From: Siphonodentalium dalli
Taxonomy: Eukaryota; Mollusca; Scaphopoda; Gadilida; Siphonodentaliidae
Reading direction: 5' to 3'
Assembly: GCA_032622095.1 (NCBI GenBank)
Contig: CP136061.1
Location: forward strand, 131,882,087 to 131,946,086
Length of the DNA stretch: 64,000 bases
Positions within the stretch are counted from its first letter, which is position 1. Every line of letters begins with the position of its first letter. The notes under the pieces are model-generated. The model was not told the origin of the DNA. It did no database searches and saw nothing but the letters and a program-made list of their open reading frames with translations. Below are positions 62,301 to 64,000 of this stretch, piece after piece. The position numbers and the translations under genes are program-made.

Positions 62301-64000
62301 GGCACATTACAAGATTAACAATATACACACCACCACACTAAATACGGGTAATCCCTCACCCATCAATACCAATGCTATCAGATTAACTGCATCTCAATAA
62401 AGGTGTTAACTTTTCCTAGACTTTATAACACACCACTAATATCATTCATATTGTGAGAGTTTCCTGAAATGAATGGTATTGGTTTATAGTTGACCAATAT
62501 GTTTCAACTTTCTTGAGGAATTAAAAAGTGACTTGCCAAAACTTTTGCCAAATGAATTTTTTTTGCCAGATGTGAATTATTTTTGCCATTGGCAAATTTG
62601 GCAAGTGGCAGCATCAACCCTGGGTATACTCAAACAGGCTAGGTTTAATCTTAACCCTTTGAACCCGAGAGACCGGAATACCGGTCCAATCCTTATAATC
62701 CTATATCCCGGGAGACCGGAATACCGGTCCTGAAATCAGACGATATTTGACACGAAATTACAGCTCAATAAACGCACATATCAACTAGAGTTGTACATCT
62801 ACTTTGCACACACGTGTCACATGTTTACCCACGTGACTTTGATCGACAAACTTGACGACAGAGGGTTTGTTTCTTTGCGCATGCGCAGAGGCCTATTTCA
62901 AGAAAAAAAACCCCACTTTTTATCGTCGGAAAAGGGGAAGTATTTCGTTAGAAATTTCGCGATCAAAGCCCAAATTAACTAGAATAGTGCTTCTATACTT
63001 TGCGCGAATGAGTCACATGTTCATACCTCTGATATTAGCAGCCAAATTGGAAACAGGGGGTCTCTTTCTTCGCGCAAGCACACAGGTGCATTTTGAGAAA
63101 TGCCTTCTATTGTAGGCAAAGTGTAAGAATTTCGTTATAAATATATAGCGTGACCAAAGGAAGCCGCAATATATCTATATACATGTACATGCATATTGAA
63201 CGTGGAATAGACTGTCTCGTTGAAATACATTGTGACATATTTCACCGCACTCTTGTTCAGTTAGCATAGTAGATTGCCGTATAGTTGAGCGTGTATACAT
63301 GTATATATGTCCCAATTAAGAGCTTTATGAGTTACATCGTCGGCACACTATATATAACATCAGGCGCCTTGGGTTGTGGTCATTTAACATTCAGGACGTC
63401 GGGGTGAAAGGGTTAAGTCTATTTAAAAAGAAAAACAATAATGATCTGATTTCAAATATTTAATAAGAAGCTGTTTTATGTCGCTGTTTTTCAGCTAAAT
63501 TATCTATTCCCGAGTTATATTTCATGTTGCTGCTTGTAACCTCTTCGCTGCTATAACGTCCATAACTATTACAGACGTAAAAGTGCACGTCATGTGCTAT
63601 ATGGTCAGTAGGAACTATGAACCTACTTCAACACACTAGTAGTAGGCCACTATTCATAACTGGAACTTAGAGATTGGTGCATCAGAATAACTGTATCTCA
63701 AAGTTCAAACAGTGTATGATGTTCCATGATTGTGAGCCGTAATAGCCTTTCAATTGAGTCAGTTTTATGGTTCTTGTGATATTCCCGTTATATTTTTCAA
63801 CTGGAAAATTGCAATAACGTCAACAGCCACGCACACAACGTCATAACATCATTAGCAGCGAAGAGATTAAATACATTGGAAAGTTTTTGAAACAATCATG
63901 GCAGGAATATCAATCAAGGCTAAAGTAGTCATCTCCAATAACTCCATTCTAGTTATCCGATGTATATTACAGTTTGATCATTCTTTTTCACAGGGCTGGG
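35202..64000 (+). CDS. ATG7: ATG7, E1-like autophagy-activating enzyme (5' part, 10 exons plus start of the 11th)
   Basis: The exons are 35202-35349, 41266-41320, 42415-42532, 43398-43475, 46203-46319, 46765-46908, 50123-50211, 55875-55996, 60098-60188, 60796-60940 and 63994-64000. All introns are GT-AG and all phases join, giving 371 codons so far. ATG7 activates ATG12 and ATG8 with ATP and passes them to ATG10 and ATG3. Family landmarks in order are LQFVPFSS and [13 protein letters not shown] (residues 9-37), [28 protein letters not shown] (235-244), [26 protein letters not shown] and the ATP-binding [11 protein letters not shown] (356-366). The N-terminal domain is therefore complete and the adenylation domain has just begun. 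The catalytic cysteine lies beyond the window. The start ATG is the first in frame and aligns with the known N-terminus. No frameshift or premature stop is seen. Confidence 0.97.
36536..37433. mobile_element. hAT-like element with BED zinc-finger remnant
   Basis: The ends TAGGGTCCGGCGAA and TTCGCCAGACCCTA are inverted repeats. Flanking octamers GTTTTAAT (36528-36535) and GTGTTAAT (37434-37441) match at 7 of 8. The subterminal zones are full of GATTCGATTCGA-type repeats. The interior holds the BED-like frame at 36875-37042. This is a deleted hAT derivative nested in the larger TIR element. Confidence 0.8.
36875..37042 (+). pseudogene. BED-type zinc-finger fragment of a hAT transposase
   Basis: 55 codons from ATGGCGGAA to TAA. 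The pattern is KFRCKSC...[16 protein letters not shown], i.e. C-x2-C, then Leu, then H-x4-H, preceded by an aromatic F/Y pair, as in BED fingers at the N-terminus of hAT transposases. No catalytic (DDE/hATC) portion follows, so it is a remnant, or at most a short DNA-binding peptide. The downstream frame (about 37042-37150) is Lys-rich but broken by stops. Confidence 0.65.
38091..39242. other. ATG7 intron 1, mostly unannotated
   Basis: The only distinctive item is TAGGGGTGCCACGATTAATC at about 38097, which looks like a lone hAT-type terminus; no partner end was found. Confidence 0.3.
39243..39507. mobile_element. TTAACCCTTTCATGAC-family MITE
   Basis: Left TTAACCCTTTCATGACAAGAG, right GGAATGGTTAA (eroded). 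Two internal hairpins based on CTCTTATATATG. ATG7 intron 1. Confidence 0.75.
39543..39751. mobile_element. TA-flanked mariner-like foldback (copy 3)
   Basis: TACAGTAATGCCCTAAGTAA to the inverse ACTTAGGGCATTACTGTA. The left arm has lost AAATATGGCTT relative to other copies. Confidence 0.8.
39752..40025. repeat. Clustered short dyads, GATCTCATATGAGA type
   Basis: TTCTCATAAGATCTCATATG, AGATCTCACATGAGAAATTT and similar half-sites recur with alternating orientation. Function unknown. Confidence 0.5.
40405..40704. mobile_element. GAGGTCCCC-family palindromic element
   Basis: Intact ends CAAGCCTTGAAATAGTG and CACTATTTCAAGGCTTG, with the doubled GAATGAGGTCCCC arms. ATG7 intron 1. Confidence 0.75.
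40954..41229. mobile_element. TTAACCCTTTCATGAC-family MITE, 36 bp before ATG7 exon 2
   Basis: TTAACCCTTTCATGAAGGAG on the left and CTCCTGTCATGAAAGGGTTA on the right. It ends 36 bp from the exon 2 acceptor. Confidence 0.85.
41266..41320 (+). CDS. ATG7: ATG7 exon 2
   Basis: 55 bp between TTATTATTGCAG and GTACAT. Completes Gly, then [17 protein letters not shown]. It is too short for an ordinary ORF search. Phases +1 in and +2 out match exons 1 and 3. Confidence 0.93.
41684..41900. mobile_element. TA-flanked mariner-like foldback (copy 4)
   Basis: Long, nearly perfect arms around CTCAGTGAGAGC. The element is embedded in a TATATA run on both sides. ATG7 intron 2. Confidence 0.85.
42415..42532 (+). 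CDS. ATG7: ATG7 exon 3
   Basis: 118 bp between TGCTTTGCAG and GTAGAT. Encodes [20 protein letters not shown] and [15 protein letters not shown]. The LxNTNTLxxFKxxDKKxLL pattern is diagnostic of ATG7. Confidence 0.95.
43061..43277. mobile_element. TA-flanked mariner-like foldback (copy 5, diverged)
   Basis: TACAGTAATGTCCTAAATAA to GGGCATTACTTTA, with several mismatches between arms. ATG7 intron 3. Confidence 0.75.
43398..43475 (+). CDS. ATG7: ATG7 exon 4
   Basis: 78 bp, 26 codons, between TTTTTTTGCAG and GTGAGT. Encodes [20 protein letters not shown] and YLLTYA, the IWxxIKSG region. Confidence 0.95.
43591..44066. mobile_element. TTAA-flanked MITE, AGGCCCACTTAATTTTCGA family (copy 2)
   Basis: TTAA at both ends with AAGTCCACTTAATTTTCAA and TCGAAAATTAAGTGGGCCT. 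Internal ATTTTCAATGGAAGGGGAAT is shared with the 5909 copy. ATG7 intron 4. Confidence 0.75.
44603..45065. mobile_element. hAT-like element with TTTGCCAAAT subterminal repeats (copy A)
   Basis: TAGGGTCTGCGCTGGACTG on the left and CAGCAGCGCAAACCCTA on the right. TTGCCAAATG motifs recur near both ends. Related to 62108-62622 internally (CATCAGAAGGGCA, CAGATTAACTGCATC). The target duplication is no longer recognisable. ATG7 intron 4. Confidence 0.65.
45385..45668. repeat. Repeat fragments in ATG7 intron 4
   Basis: A GGTAAACATAG...CCATCCATCCATC...CTGTCCGTCTGTC block, followed at 45590-45668 by a fragment of the TTAACCCTTTCATGAC family (TGTGCCAGTGCATTCTCTTA). Confidence 0.5.
45669..46202. other. 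ATG7 intron 4, remainder
   Basis: Only a short GGGTCCGGTTGTCC / GGGTCCAGTTGTCC tandem at about 45855-45910 is noticeable. Confidence 0.35.
46203..46319 (+). CDS. ATG7: ATG7 exon 5
   Basis: 117 bp, 39 codons, between ACCTTTGCAG and GTGAGT. Encodes [20 protein letters not shown], a hallmark ATG7 block. Confidence 0.97.
46765..46908 (+). CDS. ATG7: ATG7 exon 6
   Basis: 144 bp, 48 codons, between ATCATTGTAG and GTATGC. Encodes [20 protein letters not shown] and [16 protein letters not shown]; a variable region of the family's N-terminal domain, with phase and spacing as expected. Confidence 0.9.
46909..48318. other. ATG7 intron 6, first part
   Basis: No exon or recognised mobile element. Confidence 0.4.
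48319..48555. mobile_element. TA-flanked mariner-like foldback (copy 6)
   Basis: Arms as in the other copies, but the loop carries a duplicated CATCGGAAAGCTCTCG. ATG7 intron 6. Confidence 0.8.
48734..49295. repeat. TTGTCCCCC-type repeat with internal tandem units
   Basis: Begins ATTGTCCCCCGTAATTTTTC with CCGGCGTCCGTCCGG. It then contains units of about 130 bp bearing CAAGTTTGGA and GTTCGAATTTGAGTTTGATC. Related to the repeat interrupted at 53266. Confidence 0.6.
49296..50122. other. ATG7 intron 6, last part
   Basis: Nothing recognised apart from a lone TTAACCCTTTCGAATT near 49429. Confidence 0.35.
50123..50211 (+). CDS. ATG7: ATG7 exon 7
   Basis: 89 bp between CTTATATTTTAG and GTGAGT. Encodes [20 protein letters not shown] and NFLILIAYH with a split Trp codon. 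PGWPLRNFL is one of the most conserved ATG7 stretches. Confidence 0.97.
50252..50467. mobile_element. TA-flanked mariner-like foldback (copy 7)
   Basis: Starts 41 bp after ATG7 exon 7. The arms pair around CTCACTGAGAGC. The right TA has become TG. Confidence 0.82.
50946..51289. mobile_element. TTAACCCTTTCAGTGCC-family foldback with internal duplications
   Basis: Perfect ends (TTAACCCTTTCAGTGCC and GGCACTGAAAGGGTTAA) with TTAA on both sides. The right arm (ATCAATAAATTTGAAAAA, GGAAATATGGGTTGAT) is present twice in tandem. ATG7 intron 7. Confidence 0.82.
51495..52275. repeat. ATACCCCCC-type repeat with about 145-bp tandem units
   Basis: GTTATACCCCCCGCAAAG..., CCGTCCGTCCGTC tract, then three to four units (TTTTATTCCTACATTTTTTG, GATATTTAGTACCAT, GACGTCTGTCCGACATTTTT), ending GGGGGGTATCCGTAGTCC. 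ATG7 intron 7. Confidence 0.7.
52465..53066. repeat. ACTAGCCGGTGAGCCCG repeat with about 120-bp tandem core (copy 1)
   Basis: Begins ACTAGCCGGTGAGCCCG and ends with a (ACAAACAGACAG)n tract and GAGGTCTTCAAAATATATAT. The core contains three units with CAAATTTCAAGTCGATAGCT, GCGCATGCGCGAAGCTGG and CTCGGCGACCCGATAAAATT. Frames on both strands are open across the units because of composition, not coding. Confidence 0.8.
53180..53265. repeat. TTGTTCCCC-type repeat, left piece
   Basis: TTGTTCCCCAAAATATTTGGAGGACTATTG resembles the start of the 48734 repeat in the part GGAGGACTATTGT. It is cut at TTAA by the next element and continues at 54295. Confidence 0.6.
53266..54294. mobile_element. piggyBac-like element in TTAA, splitting an older repeat
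   Basis: TTAA plus CTCTTTCAACCTGGCAGCC on the left, and CAGGGATGAAAGAG plus TTAA on the right. The flanks (…CCTTGTCCAGACG and CTCAGTTCACATTGTCCG…) look like two halves of one older repeat. About 1.03 kb with no transposase frame. ATG7 intron 7. Confidence 0.7.
54295..54440. repeat. TTGTTCCCC-type repeat, right piece
   Basis: TCCGATCAAAGCGAAACTTGGTACG... is the typical continuation of such repeats, displaced by the 1-kb insertion. Confidence 0.5.
54442..54625. mobile_element. CCCTTTCTTTATT-family MITE (partial)
   Basis: TTGTTTGTTGAACTTATTATC to AGTATAGAAAGGGTTCAA; only the right terminus is clear. Confidence 0.5.
54933..55149. mobile_element. TA-flanked mariner-like foldback (copy 8)
   Basis: TACAGTAATGCTCTAAGTAA to TTAGGGCATTACTGTA; full arms around CTCGGGGAGAGC. 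Confidence 0.83.
55330..55590. mobile_element. TTAACCCTTTCATGAC-family MITE
   Basis: TTAA at both ends, CCCTTCCATGACTGGAGC on the left and CTCCCATCATGAAAGGG on the right. It ends about 285 bp before ATG7 exon 8. Confidence 0.83.
55875..55996 (+). CDS. ATG7: ATG7 exon 8
   Basis: 122 bp between TTATTTCTAG and GTGAGC. Completes Trp, then [20 protein letters not shown] and [12 protein letters not shown]. The family pattern is W...(V/I)xCxRDR...ARD(V/M)xxSI. The loop right after the Trp (CGEDDE) differs from the vertebrate loop as I recall it. Confidence 0.93.
56208..56395. mobile_element. TTAACCCTTTCATGAC-family MITE (right end lost)
   Basis: TTAACCCTTTCATGACTTGAG on the left, first hairpin complete, and it breaks off after GAGGCTCCCTATTAT. 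Confidence 0.65.
56543..56716. mobile_element. TTAACCCTTTCAGTGCC-family foldback
   Basis: Clean TTAA-flanked ends; the loop and part of the right arm are shortened. Confidence 0.8.
56930..57345. repeat. Degenerate TGTGGTTCAC-rich stretch
   Basis: TGGTTCAC/TGGTTCA occurs more than ten times at irregular spacing. No higher order or coding frame was recognised. Confidence 0.55.
57510..57638. repeat. Foldback, GCATTGTTTTGAGG family (copy 1)
   Basis: GCATTGTTTTGAGGTTGACA pairs with TGTCAATCTCGAAACAATGC around AGTGAATATTAACTTCC. Confidence 0.65.
57800..57958. repeat. Foldback, GCATTGTTTTGAGG family (copy 2)
   Basis: GCATTGTTTCGAGGCTGACA pairs with TGTCAACCAAGAAACAATGC. The same GTTTTATTATATGA follows as in copy 1. 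Confidence 0.65.
58456..58959. repeat. ACTAGCCGGTGAGCCCG repeat (copy 2, inverted)
   Basis: Inverted relative to 52465-53066. It starts TCATATATATTTTGAAGACC and ends CGTCGGGCTCATCGGCTAGT, with the same tandem core (GGGTGGAGCTATCGACTTGA, GCGCATGCGCAGACGAGATC). Confidence 0.8.
58960..59470. repeat. TTTCGGGAAATCTGTGTG-type repeat with about 160-bp units
   Basis: A CTGTCTGTCTGTCTGTG tract is followed by units sharing GACCTTGACCTT, CAATTCAAGGTCAAATC and GTGTTTTGGACGGGTCAAAT. It ends TCCACCTGCTAGTATAGATA. It abuts the previous repeat; both end in CTAG-type borders. Confidence 0.65.
59582..59865. mobile_element. CCCTTTCTTTATT-family MITE
   Basis: TTAACCCTTTCTATACTAAA on the left and TTTAGTTTAGAAATTGTTAA on the right. 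TTAA at both ends. ATG7 intron 8. Confidence 0.7.
60098..60188 (+). CDS. ATG7: ATG7 exon 9
   Basis: 91 bp between CAACTTTTCAG and GTAAGT. Encodes [20 protein letters not shown] and NLSSSMDPA with split codons at both ends. Confidence 0.96.
60236..60470. mobile_element. GAGGTCCCC-family element (partial)
   Basis: GGTGAATTTAGTGATGGTGC, the inverted CTCACTGGGGACCTCATTCTGC and the family core (CTATATCCCCTAATTTGCAG). Ends are eroded. ATG7 intron 9. Confidence 0.6.
60519..60781. mobile_element. TTAACCCTTTCATGAC-family MITE abutting the ATG7 exon 10 acceptor
   Basis: TTAA-flanked, CCCTTTCATGATGGGAGC on the left and CTCCTGTCATGAAAGGG on the right. Only 14 bases separate its end from the exon, and these must hold the acceptor and pyrimidine tract (TTCTAACTTTTCAG). 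Confidence 0.87.
60796..60940 (+). CDS. ATG7: ATG7 exon 10
   Basis: 145 bp. Encodes [25 protein letters not shown] and [18 protein letters not shown], followed by donor GTATGC. It contains the nucleotide-binding glycine motif GSGTLG. Confidence 0.97.
60941..61659. other. ATG7 intron 10, first part
   Basis: Contains a diverged repeat at about 61380-61590 (CAACCGATCGGCATGAAATT, ACAGGCAGACAATGG) of the CCGATCGG type; no exon. Confidence 0.4.
61660..61793. mobile_element. TTAACCCTTTCATGAC-family MITE (internally deleted)
   Basis: TTAACCTCTTCATAACAGGAG on the left, GCTCCAGTCATGGAGGGGTTAA on the right; the middle is lost. Confidence 0.7.
62108..62622. mobile_element. hAT-like element with TTTGCCAAAT subterminal repeats (copy B)
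   Basis: CAGGGTGAAAATTAAC on the left and AGCATCAACCCTG on the right. TTTGCCAAAT motifs lie near both ends. Internal sequence is shared with 44603-45065. ATG7 intron 10. Confidence 0.62.
62651..63416. mobile_element. piggyBac-like TTAA element with ACCGG palindromes
   Basis: TTAACCCTTTGAACCCGAGA on the left and GACGTCGGGGTGAAAGGGTTAA on the right. GACCGGAATACCGGTCC appears twice next to the left end. The interior holds an imperfect tandem duplication (TTTGCGC..., GTCACATGTT...). No transposase. Confidence 0.68.
63537..63869. mobile_element. Inverted-repeat element upstream of ATG7 exon 11
   Basis: CTCTTCGCTGCTA (63541-63553) and TAGCAGCGAAGAG (63853-63865) are perfect inverted ends. Flanks GTAA and TTAA hint at another TTAA-type element. 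Confidence 0.6.
63994..64000 (+). CDS. ATG7: ATG7 exon 11, first 7 bases (cut by window end)
   Basis: Acceptor TTCTTTTTCACAG followed by GGCTGGG. In phase 0 this reads Gly-Trp-Gly..., exactly the GWG that follows the ARxLM end of the previous exon in ATG7 proteins. Confidence 0.85.

Overview
This is a window of AT-rich eukaryotic (animal) nuclear DNA with multi-kilobase GT-AG introns and a very dense load of short transposons. The two recognisable genes and the repeat types (repeats opening with ATACCCCC or TTAGCTCACCTGAGAC, CCGTCCGTCC tracts) suggest a lophotrochozoan, probably a bivalve mollusc. That taxonomic call rests on recalled repeat flavour and is inference, not a search result.

Two protein-coding genes can be assembled exon by exon, and they are divergently transcribed from one 457-bp intergenic region (34745-35201). 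Leftward (minus strand) lies a six-exon brambleberry/KAR5-like nuclear-fusion gene (24569-34744, 554 codons plus stop). It has a signal peptide, a cysteine-rich lumenal domain, a coiled-coil stretch and C-terminal membrane segments, and appears complete to a poly(A) signal. Rightward (plus strand) lies ATG7, the E1-like autophagy enzyme. Ten complete exons run from the start codon at 35202 to 60940, and the first 7 bases of an eleventh (63994-64000) are cut by the window edge. All phases join without frameshift, giving 371 codons up to the ATP-binding GxGxxG motif of the adenylation domain; the catalytic cysteine lies beyond the window.

The left 24 kb holds no confidently recognised gene. It contains a satellite array at 1-1293 with a higher-order period of 647 bp, a second piece of the same repeat split by a hAT-type transposon with a perfect 8-bp target duplication (13754-14813), and a large inverted duplication (about 10.9-12.8 kb against 16.5-18.8 kb). 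One possible terminal coding exon of an unknown gene sits at 3985-4054.

The introns of both genes and the left flank are colonised by the same foldback and TIR families. There is a TA-flanked mariner-like foldback (8 copies) and at least six TTAA-flanked, piggyBac-like families, several sharing the terminus TTAACCCTTT. There is also a palindromic family built on GAATGAGGTCCCCAGAGG and several hAT-like elements, one carrying a BED-type zinc-finger reading frame. Some insertions lie within 15-40 bases of ATG7 or brambleberry splice sites, so they may affect splicing. No CRISPR, rRNA or tRNA gene was seen.
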